NCBI GenBank assembly: GCA_022266195.1
Contig: WHVY01000002.1
Span: 12,043,001-12,107,000 of the forward strand
DNA length: 64,000 nt
Reading direction: 5' to 3'
From: Tetranychus cinnabarinus
Lineage: Eukaryota; Arthropoda; Arachnida; Trombidiformes; Tetranychidae
In this document: positions 12,166-24,900 of the stretch, piece by piece
Layout: every line of letters begins with the position of its first letter
Numbering within the stretch: the first letter of the stretch is position 1
Position numbers and translations under genes: made by a program
Notes under the pieces: model-generated
Database searches by the model: none
What the model was told of the DNA's origin: nothing
What the model saw: the letters and a program-made list of their open reading frames with translations, nothing else

Positions 12166-12986
12166 ATGCTTATTACCAATTTGGATTTAGTTATGACCAC
12201 AGGTTTGAGGAAGAGCAATAACAGTAATCACAAAAGTTCATCAATGTCCACTGAGTCCAGATCCTCAGGAGGAACACCTCTTGTTAATAGCAACTCTAGC
12301 AACACCAACAACACCAACAACTCTAGTAAATCAGGTTCGTTAGCCAATAGACCATCAACCGACTTCTCCATCGAAGCCATCATGGGTCGATCATCCAACG
12401 ATCCCATTCAACATCAACAACATTCACCTCCATTCTCACCCCTACCTTTACCTTTAAATGGATTCTCTTGTTCATCAACCTCATCATGTTCAACCTCATC
12501 CCATGGACTAACCAAGAATGGAATGGATGAACATGCAATCGAAGCCAATTCACCTTCATTAAGTCCACCCTCAATTGACGTGGATTACAACTGTTCACCT
12601 CCACCAATGGAGAGCTCCTTTGATTGCCATTCACCGGGCATTCAATCACCTCTCAGGTCACCCATACGATCCCCCATCAGGTCACCCATTCGGTCTCCTG
12701 TTGCCTCACCCTCACACCACCTCGAATCTCCTCATCCAGGGAACATGGACGATGGTCGACCCATGTCAGGTACTCTGGACAGGAACACTCCTTCACCTGC
12801 ACCTTCAACCGGATCAACTAAAGACGGTTCATCTTCATCATGTGGACCCAATCCATATGCCGATGCAATCAAACCCAAATGCAACTGTGAAGAGTTGGCC
12901 GGAGTCAAATGTCACCTAGAAAACAAAGAGCTTTGGGATAAATTTAATGAACTTGGAACTGAAATGATAATCACCAAACAAGGAAG
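12166..12986 (+). CDS. mid/H15-like (Tbx20): T-box gene exon 1 (residues 1-274)
   Basis: The first ATG after the in-frame stop at 12082-12084 is at 12166 (A at -3). The next is at 12193 (MTTGLRK). The exon holds a Ser/Asn/Pro-rich N-terminus with the eh1-like FSIEAIMG and the RSPI repeats, a cysteine-bearing CNCEELAGVKCHLE linker, and the start of the T-box (ELWDKFNELGTEM). The donor is GGAAG|GTAAGT after two bases of an Arg codon. A 5' UTR intron ending at a TTGATTGACAG acceptor near 11992 is possible. Confidence 0.9.
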
Positions 12987-15900
12987 GTAAGTTGTCAATC
13001 AATTTTACATTAAATCTTTCAATGACCCAAATCAACTATAAAACACGCAAAACACCAAAACCAACAATCAATAAAACAAAATTGATACACCAAACAAGAA
13101 CCAAAACCCCAAAACACAAATTACTAACCAATAAAGCGTAATCTAGAATAGGATAAAACTAAAACTAAAACAAAACCTCAAGGTAAGCCATTGTCTATAG
13201 AGTTGCCAGATAAGAGCCAAAAGATGAATCAAGAAAAAAGGTTAAAGATGGTGCAAAGAAGATGAGGAAAAGTATTTTGATGATGATGTTGAAGGAAAGC
13301 AAAAAAGCAGAAGCAAAATGAACAAAAAAAGTATCTTTTGATTATACAAATAGCTAAACTAGAGATTGAAGAAAGGTCTGAAAAGAGAAAATGAATTTTT
13401 CTCTCTTCCTCATGAAATGATTTTTTTCCGTAAAAATTTCCTATAACAGAACATATAAAGACAAAAACAAGAATAAAAGAAGAAATGAGATTTCATCTTT
13501 AGATTAAAGTAAGCAAGTGCAAAGGTAAAAGAAGAAAAAGAAATAAAAAAACAAGAAAATGATACTTTTACTGAATCAATTCTCCATGAATACCCTATAT
13601 TCCAATAAGTAGAGAAATCGTTCAAGAAACTTGCATGATGACGTTTAATATCATCATTTTCTCTTCAGAATTTTTGCTTTTCTTTCTCTCTCTTTCATCA
13701 TCAACATCACCTTTTTTACTTGCCTCTTAACATGTTTTTATGAAATGAAGAGACAACAAAAAAGCGTCTTGTTATTGCCAATGAAATTACCTTTGAAACG
13801 CCTACGGCAACGTAAGCTTAACGAAAAGGCCAAAAATCATGAAAAGTTTAATTTGGTTCATTTTGTATTATCAGTTGAAATCTTTCCAAAAAAACATCAA
13901 AACTTTCAACAGAGAGAAAAAAATTGTCACCAACTTTTTTTTCTCCATCATCTTTGAAGAGACTTGAAATCATGAATTTTTATTTTTCTTCATTATCTTA
14001 ACGATTTAGTGGTTTTTTGCTTTCATTTATCTTTTTACCTTTTTTTACTTTTGCTCAAGATTCAGATAAAAATTACTTATAGCATAATTATACAACATTG
14101 AAAAGTCGATTCAATGGTTAATATTTGATTTGTTAACTTTGATAACAATTTGCAATTTGATGTTTGAAAAGTGTCTGGTTAACAATGGTTTTGTTGGCCT
14201 TTTCAAGTTTCAACTTGAATGGTAATTGGTTAATTGAATATTATTTAAAGGGTGAAAGTAAAGGAAAGATAAAAACTGATAGCATCAAAACTGGAAAAAA
14301 CTTGTGAGTCAAAGGTAAAAAAAAGTAATCCTTTATGATTAAGAGTTATAATCAGAGGCAAGACCTTTGACTCATTGACTTGAGCTATCCTAGACACTAG
14401 ATAATATCGGAATTTTCAACTTTCGACTCAACAAGCAAACACTTTTTTTTCAACACTTTACTGTGATAAATTAAAGCTAACCCATTTCCAGGTTTTAAAA
14501 CAATTTCATGCTCAACTAAAAAGCTGTTGCTAATCTTATCAGTCTTTTGTCATCTTGAATTTGTTTTTAAATTTGAAAATTTTAGCCCCAAAAACCAATG
14601 GCTATTTTGTATTTGCTTACCGATAACGATTCAATTATTGTCAAATAATCAGCTCAGGAAATCTATTGGCAACATTATAATGTCATCTATTTGTATAATT
14701 ACATTGAAAGCATCGACATAATTTACCAATTTTCACTCCTCCGTCTATACTAATCAGATACTTAAAGAATCCAAAGTAAAAACAGAATAGGAGTGAAATT
14801 GCGAAAATAACACTTCTTATCAAACATGGACTTTACTCGAACTCATTTAGCCTTTTAACCATAAATTGAAATTTTCAACTTTTCCTTCATCAGGATGGAA
14901 CTGATAACCTTGAATTTCAAAATCAATAATTGAAACATTTTTACCTTTTCAATGTGACAATGGGTTTGTTTCAATTTTTCAATCAAATCTATTCCATCGA
15001 GTTAATCAATATTTAGTTTCAATAGTTTCAATAAAATCTAATCATTTTAATCTCGACTACTTCAGTTGAATTTCACGAGATAAGTAACGAAAAGTCTCTC
15101 GGGTGAAATTTGGCTTCAAAACTGACATCAACATGAAACTTGGGAAAAGCCTCAAGACTCAGAGTCAAGTGAACATTTGATTGTTTGACATTTTAGTTAA
15201 ACTTTAACATTTACATTTTGAAGCAAAGTTTAATTAAACAGTAAACTTGTTTCAATTGTTATCATTTCTAGTTTATTGTATTATTCAAAACTGTCGTCAA
15301 CTGATTCATTTATCATTAATGTTAATCATTAAATTTGCTATCAATTATGATTCAAATCCATTGTTAATATTGACCTATTCACCGTTAAAATCAAACTCCA
15401 AAATAGGAGAAAGTAAAGAAACGTAAAATTGATCAATTTCCCTGTCTATCAAGCAAACAATTTTTGCTTCAAAATAAAACGTTTAGACAACGATAAAAGT
15501 AGGGAAAAAAGTGAAACCAGCAAAAAAACTCATTTCCAATGTTGAACATAATGTTGAGATTGAAAGACAAAAACGCTCTTTACAACTTTTCTTGACAGTT
15601 TTTGAAACAAAGATTTATCAACTGCTACAATCACTTCCTGAGCTCAATGTTAACCTCAACATGATTGTCTTTTCCTTTCGCTATTTAACCTCATCTGCAA
15701 GTCTGTAGGGAATCTCAAGACGACATTGATGTTACAAGATACAAAAAAAAGATATTTTTTGATAGCAAAAGAAAGAGAAGGAAAAAGACGAAATTTTCAC
15801 CTGCAATTTCATGCAATCGTTCAGACAAAGTCAGCTTTTTTCCAATTTCCATCTTTAAATTTTCTCTCGATTTTCAATCCTTTTCGTCAAGCAAATTCAA

Positions 15901-18900
15901 TCTCAAAAGTTGCCTTTTCGTTGGACTCTTTGAGCTGACCAAAAATGGCAAAATCCAACGTCGCAAAGACAACCTTAGAATCTGCCCATTTTCACATTGA
16001 TACATTTGAATAGACTAAATAAATTGTGAGAATCAGTTGAACCATCATCATCGTAATCGTTAGCATGGCGAAAAACAATTAATCTGCAGACAATTTTCTT
16101 AATGAACATTTAGCTAACCTGACAAGTTGCAGAATCATTTACCTTGTTACAATAACTGAGCAAGAAAAAAAGATTGAGTGAAAATGCAAGCATTTAATAA
16201 CGTCTCTAAATATACATGTAAGTATATTAAATAGGTAAATACAGCATCAGTCAGTCAACAGGGTTTGTTACCTTGTAAACTTGAACAGACCCATTACTAA
16301 ACGTGTGTATGTGTGTGTGCTTTGTGTGTTTCTTGACTGTGTTCAGCTCTACTCTCACCTTGTTTACACCTTATTTCACAGAAGTGAAACAATAAGCAAG
16401 TAAACTTCATAAATAACTGTCAAAATCAGGGTTACAATTAAATTAGTTAGTTAGTTTGTTAATGATAATAATTACTTGAAAAACAAAATAAAACGTTATA
16501 ATAATAATGGCAAATGGTAATAATAAAGTAGAGTCTTAAAAAGTATAATAAAACTGTCAAGTAAAAAGTAATATCAGTTATTTGTTACAAAATAAAGAGG
16601 CGCACGAAATGAGGTAAAACTTGTTGTCTTCAAGAGTCACTTTAATTGGTTATTAAAACATTGTTAATCTGACAATAAACTCTTCAATTGTCATTTTAGA
16701 ACATTTTTTTCTTCTCTCGAATTTCATCTTTTTGCTCCTTTTGTTGTTTTCAATATTTGACTCGCATGATGGCTGGGATTACTTGGGAGAAAAGGTGAAA
16801 TTGGACTTTGCAATTGTGAATCAAAATAGACGGTTTATCAAATGCTTATCGACAATCCGGTAGCAACTACCGAGGATTAACAGTAAAAATGATCAGGTAA
16901 TTAGGGAGGAGTAGTTGAGAATGAAAATGATTAGAATAAAATGAAAAAATTTTACTCCATTTATTCATGGATTTTATCTAAAAGATAATTGGGTGAAAAA
17001 TGAGTTTCAGGTGAAAACAGAAGCAGGAAAGAAGGGAAAATTGAATAACAATTGAATATTTTGCTGTTGACTTGCTCATCTTTTATAACCTTTGAAACAG
17101 TTAAGATTGTGAAATAGAAAAAAAAGTTTCTTTGTTAGTTTCATTTCATTGTGAAGTGTTGATTCAGATAAAATTGAGATAAATTTACTCTATAAATAAA
17201 GTTTTTGCATCATTTTTCACTTTTTAAAAGAAAAGTTTTCTCTTAAAGTTTGGCTATCATGTGAAAAATGCGCTGTGATTAGGATTCCATCGGAAGTTTT
17301 CTCATCATGAAATCTTCTGACTTCTGAAAAAAATCGATCAATTGATTAGATCATAACATCTCTATTGCAAAGTGATGACAATTGAAAGGTAGCTAATTTT
17401 GAACGAAAACATGTCTAACAACTGATTTAATCTTTAGCTACTTCAATGGAAGGTTTATACATGTATTTTCCTGATTACATGTTGACAATGATTAAAAAGT
17501 TCAAAAGTCAAAAAGTCCGATATAATCTAGTGATTAGGATAAGTTGAAGTTTAGTAAGATAAACTTACTAAGTCATTGGTTAATCTTTTTATATCTTTTG
17601 TTTTTGCACAGTCAGCTTGTTAAGCTTTCAACATAATTTCCCTTTCATTACAAAGGTGTTTACTTTGTCAAATATTCATTTCAATAGTCGCAATAAAATG
17701 CAGCCTTGCTGCTGGTTAGCTAAATAATGCTCGATGGATCAAGATGGACTCAATTTGAAGGAAAATTTTTTCAACTGATCGATTCATGTACATAAAGATT
17801 TAATTTTAACTCGGCTTGGTAACAATAGATCGATTGTGATGAAAGTAAGACAAAAGTTGGTATCAGTGAGTAAAGAGTTGAAAACCAGTGAACAAGATAC
17901 TTATACTTTCAATGAGATGAAAAAGAGCGATAAAAGGGAGATCATGAAAGATTAGCAAATCACATGAAAATATCGTACATTTTCCAATCAATAATCTATT
18001 GATAGAAATTGAATGTTGCATTTTTCGGTGTTTTTCACTGTCTCAATAATCAAAAGGAAAAGGCGCCCAACTTCGAGCAATTTAACGTTAAATGCATTTC
18101 CATTGTGTGTCAGTGATCAAAGACAAAAGGATGATTCAATAATAGGAAAAGATGAGCCAGACAAAAGTCAATATTGAACACGATAAACATCACTGTAGCC
18201 CAAGTTAACCTCATTTTGACCTTTCTTCAGTTTCCTTCATCACATTAACCTTGCAAAGTAACTGTTCAAGTATCAATAGACAAATGTTTTCCTTTGCTTT
18301 TTTGTTCTCCTTTTTTTCCAAGATTAACAATCAATGATTACAACTGATGAGCTTATTTAAGCTTCCGATTTCTGGGTGCCATAATTATCATCCCTTCGTG
18401 ATGCCTTTTCTTCCCTCATCATCCATTCTCCCACAATTTTCAATTATATTGTGCTTCTTTTTTCTTCTCTCTATCATGTTAATCATGTTCAGTGACAAAA
18501 AAAATCACTCTGTTAATTTACAATTTCACTCTCCTTCTCATTCATAACTTTATCCATCATTTGCTTTGCCACCTAATCTTGAGCCTTTTCAATCTCACCA
18601 AAGAACAAGAGAAAAGAAGAAAACTTCATCTTTATCATCTCGGCTCAATGCATCGGCACTTTTACATTCATTCATCCTTACAATACTATTTCCGGTTTCA
18701 CTTGCAATTTTATTTTCCAAATCTTGTTAAAGCCTCAAAACAAAACCACGAAAAAAGAGCCAAACTCAGAAATCTATATTCACTATAAACTGAAAATGAA
18801 GCAAACACAAATTTCACCCAAAATTTCCTCTCAAATTGTGTCAACCTTTCACAAATCACTACCAAAACACACCAATAGTTTCAATCGTGTTTTGGACAAT

Positions 18901-21900
18901 CTTAAGTTTCGAGTAAAAGAGTCGAGAGTTTCTCTGAATTTCAATCGAATCGATGTTCGAAGCAAAAATTTTTCTCGATTTTTCTTTTGCTTTGTTCTTG
19001 TCAACTTGGCTCAAAATTGATTTTTTGTTGAGTTGCTCATGAAGTAGTGAAAGGACTTTTTAAAATTGTCAACCAACAAAAACTAATTAATGAAAAAACA
19101 GTTAAAGTAGTTGAAGCAAAATGTGGTTAAACTGATATTTTTGTGGTTCCTTTTGACAATAAAGGAAACAAAAAGGCTAATTATTTTGACAAATTAATAA
19201 ATTAGTAACTATTATTAATGATTACTGGTTAATCAATTTTCCCAATGCAAAGGTTCGTTTATCATTACCATTTATTATCATCAGTATAATTGATCAAATT
19301 AACCATGGTTGTCATGGTAATGGTGTAAGTGTGATTGATTTAAAATGCTAATAAAAGCAATGTTCATTGATGATAGCAAAGAAAAGTAGGAAAAAAATGT
19401 TCTTCTTCTCTTCATTTCTTTTCCTTTCAGGTAATAACCATTTACAATTGATTACCATTGATTGTTATCACAATTATATAAATCTGCAAATTCCCTGGGC
19501 AACCATCATGAAACAAAAACACACAATTTGATTATTCATTTAACCTCATTGGTTATGCATTGTCAGTGTTATCCTTAATGTTACAATTATGGTTTCATTA
19601 TTAGATTGATATCAAAGTGATTGATTACAATGGTCAACTTGAGGCAAAAAACAAAAGTTCAAGTCGAGTGTTTACATTTGACTGTTGACTAGTCAAAATG
19701 GGCAAATGATGAGATGAAATTGTTTGCATATTTTTGCAACTTTCAAAATGATCAACTGAGAGCAAAAAGAAAAGAAAAATTTTACTTTTTTCTTGCTTTT
19801 CTCTGATAATGATGATAATGAAAGAATAGAAGTATAAAAACGAAATCTTGGGAGGTCGTTCAAGATGAAGAAGAAAAGGTTTTCTTCAAAGAGGAAGATT
19901 CTGTATAACATTACATTTAAAGATGGTTCATCATTTTACATTTCATCTTCATTACTCTAAGTCTATTTAGTTGCCCCTCTCTCTACTTGCCAACATCATC
20001 TTCTGTCATCTTCTCATCTTAATGACAGTTAAACTCAATTTAAATGTAATTATAAGGAAAATCTGTTTTTACTCTTCACCATTGGTCACAACACACTTGA
20101 CTTTCATCATTTGGGTACTTAACTGTTTATGCTTGGACTACAGAATTCAATGTTATCCAAAGATTTTCTCTTTTTCTTCTTCTTCACTCAACATTTATAA
20201 ATATATTGTGAATTACTTGTCTTGGTTAACATTTTGTAACATTTGAAAAACAGTTTGTGTTCATTTGCTGTGTGTGGTGAACATTTCAAGATATTTACAT
20301 TTATCATTTATGACAGAGATTCATTTGCTACATTTTTGCAACCTCATCATCATCATAATCATCATAATCATCATCATCTTCATCAACAAGAACAACATCA
20401 TTTTCTTGTAAAATGATGAGCTTTCCCTGTCTACAGGGTAAAATAAGAAGGGAAGGTGAACACACTCCTCCTCCTACATGTAAAAACCATTGAACAGCCG
20501 AGGCATTTACTTGTAAATGAGTTTGCGAAGTTGAACAAGAACAGAGATGAAAAAGAAGAAGAAGAAATAAGATGATAAAGATGAGGAAGGAAGGAAGGAA
20601 GGGAAAGATGAGAATTGGCAGGAGGCTGAAAATGATGATGATGAAAGATGAGAGGGAGGCAAGAATTAGGTACCTTATTTGGAATGAATTTCATTTCGAT
20701 TTTTTCTTCTTCTTCTTCTCCTTTCTACTCTCTGTAAGTATTTCACAAGTTTAACCTTTAAGGCGTTTGCGCTCACATTTAACAAGTCAAGGTTTATGCG
20801 TGAAAAGAGGCAGAGAAACATGTTTATCCAATGGGCAAGAGCTGGGTTAGGTAGCATCAAAAAAGGTAACATGATGAGGTCGATTATGATGATCAAGATA
20901 TAGATTAAGACCACCAATAATGATCGAAATTTTTCTTTCTTTTTCTTTCTTTTCTTCCCTATTTTTTCTCCTTTCAACTTCATCATGAAAATTTCATCTT
21001 GTTAACTTGAAAAAATCATTCATTCTTGCTTTCCTCTAATCATCATCATCATCATCTTCATCAAAAACAACAACATGAACACCACAAAAGTCAACTGTTG
21101 AAGTATATTCTTAACTTTTTTTTCTCTTTTTTCATCATTCTTTTCTTAACCATTAAAAGATGAACTTCAAGTGATGAACATGATAATTAGAATGTTGATA
21201 ATGATAATGATGATGATGATGTTGATGATGAAAAATAATGATATTGATGAGGAGCAGAAAAAAGTAAAAGTAAACATTTGTGTTGGTTTAAAAAGTTTTA
21301 AAATCCTTTTTTTCTCACTTCGGATTAAATTCATGGAGAGAAAAAAGTTTCAATTAAAAAGTTTGAAAATTAGTTTTATTGTAACTGCAAATGTAACATT
21401 TCACAGTTGCGCTTATTGTAACAATCAAAATTAATGATGATCATAATGATGGTTAATTAGCCAATCCAAGTAACTTGTGTGAACACATTTTCACTTGAAT
21501 TGTCTCTAAGATAATTAATCACAACCAGGCAACATTTGTTAATATTGAATGAGCAAAAAAGCGACTCAATATTAAGATGTTTAATGAGGTGATTCACGAC
21601 GATATCAACCATTTCATGTCAACTTATCGGTTTGCTGAAGAGTTTTGCTGAAAAGTTGAACCAAGAATATCAAATTTCGAAACTTTTCTTTTCTCAATTT
21701 TCCCTTTTCAAATGTTCAACTTTTACCACTTTAACATTTGTAATTCAATCATCATCAACCTCATGATATTTATCAAAGTTATCAACAGAATATTGAATCG
21801 TCAGAAAGAAAAGAAGTTGAATTTTTGGAGAAAAAAAGATAAAGAATTTTGTCTTTTTTACGTTGCCAAAAATTTCTACAACTTTTTCACTCTCATCATC

Positions 21901-24900
21901 ATCACCTAATTATCAGCCTCTCATCATGAAATTGGCAAACGTTGCTTGTACTTGATTAATAAATGGTAAAATTAAAGTGAAAAAAAGGTTGAATCAACAT
22001 GAAAGTTATCATGAAGAGTGGAAGAGAGAAAAAAATGAGTTTCCAATTTTTCAATTTCTACTCAATTATTCGAGTTAATTGATTACAATTTTAATACTGT
22101 TGACAAGGTGAAAGGGTTAGAAAGTGATAAAACACTTTTGATGACAAACGAAAAAGTATTTTGTCAAGAAAAAGAGTAAAACAAAATGAGATGAGAGTGG
22201 AAAAGGTAAGAAAAAGGTGAACCAAAATGAAGTGTAAAAATGATGAGAAGAAGGAGGAAAAGAGATTCATCAAAATTAACCCTTTAATTCATTGCTGCAT
22301 TAAACATGACCAGGTAATGATGGCGAAAGTGAAGAGAAAGGTAAAAAACTGTCGCGATAATTTTTTCCTCTCTTCACTGGAAAACCAAAAAAGCGTTGTA
22401 AAAAGGCGTTCATTTTGACACCTTTTACCTTGTATTTTGTGTTTCCAATGACTTAAAGACTATCATTACTCTTGAACATGGACACACAGTGAATGTTGAA
22501 GCCACAGAGTCAAGAGAGTAACAAAAAAAAAGATAAAGGCTTTCCCTTGAAAGATGAACATCATGTTTTGCGATTATATTTCAAGATGTATTCACTAACC
22601 TTCAGAGTAAAGGTATAATTATTCACGCCATCTTATAAGTCAAAGCTTCAATTATTTGGCCCTTTTCTTTTTTCTTTCTGCTAATTTTGTCTTTCTTCTT
22701 TCATCCTTCCTCATCTTCTGAAATGAAATTTTCTCACTTTCATCTCGCTCTTTGGCTGAACAAAAACAAAAATGAAACCAAAACAAAAGAAGCCAAAATT
22801 TAAATCAAATTGACTAACCTATGACCATCATCATCAGTAAAAGTCAAAAGGAAAAGATGCTCAAAATTTTTCTTCTTTTTTTCCATCTTCATCTTTTTCT
22901 TTCCTTTTCCCACTTTCATCTTCTCAGTTTGTACATGAAAGAAGAGTTGTGATAATGCTTTATATCCGGTGAAGCTTATATCCTGCCAGTCCCAATAGGC
23001 TTGAAACACGCAAATTATCATTTCCAAGAGGCTATTCATTTAATGTTGAGCTATTTAATGTGAATTAAGGTGCACCTTTGCCACGGCCTTCAAGTGTCTT
23101 TTCACGATAATCATGAGCCTATCTTGTTTCATGTGATATTTGATGACTGAAAGTGAAACCTACAATTATGCCAATTACCAATTTAACAATCAAAACTTTT
23201 CGCACTTGTGTAAATTCATTTTGAGAGATTTTGAAGAAAATAAAGTTTTTTCTCTTTGCTGTTGTTTCATTTGTTTTTTTCCTTATTATTCAATCGAGTG
23301 ATTTGCAAACATTTAATGGGTCAAATGATATTCCTTCAACCTTTCATTTCAAGTGTAATATTAATGTCGACTCTTTTCTTGTCTTTAGGCGAATGTTTCC
23401 CACAGTTCGAGTCTCGTTTACTGGAATTGATGTTAATACTAAATATCTAGTTCTTTTGGACATTGTACCAGTCGATAATAAACGATATCGTTATGCATAT
23501 CATCGGTCTTCATGGTTAGTCGCCGGTAAAGCAGATCCACCTTCACCAGCTCGTCTCTACCTTCATCCCGATGCACCCTTTTCAGCCGATCAACTGAGGA
23601 AACAAGTTATTACCTTTGAAAAGGTCAAATTGACCAACAACGAAATGGACAGATCAGGCCATGTAAGTAATTCATTTTCACCTCTAAATTGATTTTCGCA
23701 ATCAAAATGTCATTGCGCTCTTGGAATGCTGTTGACTTGAAGTTGATTTGCATTTACTGTTCGTGATTGAAACGTAAAGAGTTAAACTAGCTTTTATGAT
23801 TACCTTGTAATTGAGTCTTTTCAGGCTAATTATGCATCATAAAGAAAAGGTGAAACCAGATATTAACACTTTTTTCCGTTTTAATTAGTTTCTTTGTCCA
23901 ATTAATAATGTGTGGTTAAACAGCTTGCTTTTAAACCTGAGAGTCAATGAATGGTCGTAAAGTTGAATCGGTTTTTTTGCATAAACTTGAATTCATTAGC
24001 ACATTATCAACTAACCGTAAGCAAAGGGAAAGAAGAAGAAGAAAGTTGAACAAAAAAAAGATTTCCTTTTCTCTGTGTTTTGCTTATCATTAACTTATAA
24101 TGAATTGTAAAATAATAACAATGATAATGGCAATGAGAATGATATTAATATTAATTAGAAATTTAAATTTCGAATCACGTCCAGTTGCGCTTTTCTTGTG
24201 AACATATTGAACACGCCTAACCTTTTAAAAGTAAAATAATTATCCAATTTCAAACTGTGATTAGTTAATCAAAGTTGAAGGGAAAAGTTAAAAGCATCCA
24301 AAGAAATGGTTGAAAAGTTGAATCGCAAATTCAATGAAATGAGAATCGAATAGCAAAACGACAAAAGAATTCAGATGAAAAGAATTCTTGAAATGTTCGT
24401 TGGTCAAAGTCACTTGGAAGTCGCTTTTGACGAGTTCGTTGGTTTTGTTTTTTGATGATTTTCTTTAGTCGTTGGATAAGATGATGAAGGAAAAAGAGGA
24501 AAATAGTGAGATTTTGTTGATTATTAAGAGGATGATAATGATGACAAAAGTAGACAATTGATAAATAGTCGGAAAAAAGGAAGTCAACTTTTCATCTTTT
24601 TTCTTCTCTTTTTTTTGGTGTTTACTTGAGATATTTTTGTTCAGATTTTTTTTCTTGCTTTTCTCTCCGTTTTGTTTCACCTTGCATCTTCAGTTGTGCA
24701 CGGATGAACGAGATGAAATATTAGCTTCAATCACGCCATCTAAATTAAACAAGCTAACATGAAAACAATGAGTACCTTGAGTCAACCAATGGTCATTCAG
24801 ATTCATGGGAATTTTATTTAAATTTCAACATTTTATTGCATTAAGAACAAAAAGGTGAGATTTTCGTCTGTTTTCCGATTCTTTTTTAAACTCAGTGGAA

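Larger units (their letters stand above)
12987..23388 (+). other. Intron 1 of T-box gene (10.4 kb)
   Basis: Begins GTAAGTTG and ends CTTGTCTTTAG. It has no coding sequence that I can support. It contains a tRNA-Glu-like fragment at 17516-17541 (+) and one at 14386-14411 (-), a GT-rich stretch at 16302-16328, a (CAT)n tract near 20348-20385 and (ATG)n at about 21204-21230. Its size suggests regulatory content, but no element can be assigned. Confidence 0.8.

Noticed and set aside
12380..12919. Other-frame and antisense open frames across T-box exon 1
   Set aside because: Shadows of the real coding frame, which has the eh1 motif, T-box start and correct splice phase.
20348..20385. CRISPR-like periodicity in CAT repeats
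   Set aside because: It is a simple trinucleotide tract with no repeat-spacer structure, in a eukaryotic genome.
23231..23388. Open frame running into T-box exon 2 from upstream, with a signal-peptide-like start
   Set aside because: It opens with TTG, has no ATG before the T-box, and a clear CTTGTCTTTAG acceptor at 23388 restores the conserved GR-RMFP junction with exon 1. It is intron read-through.
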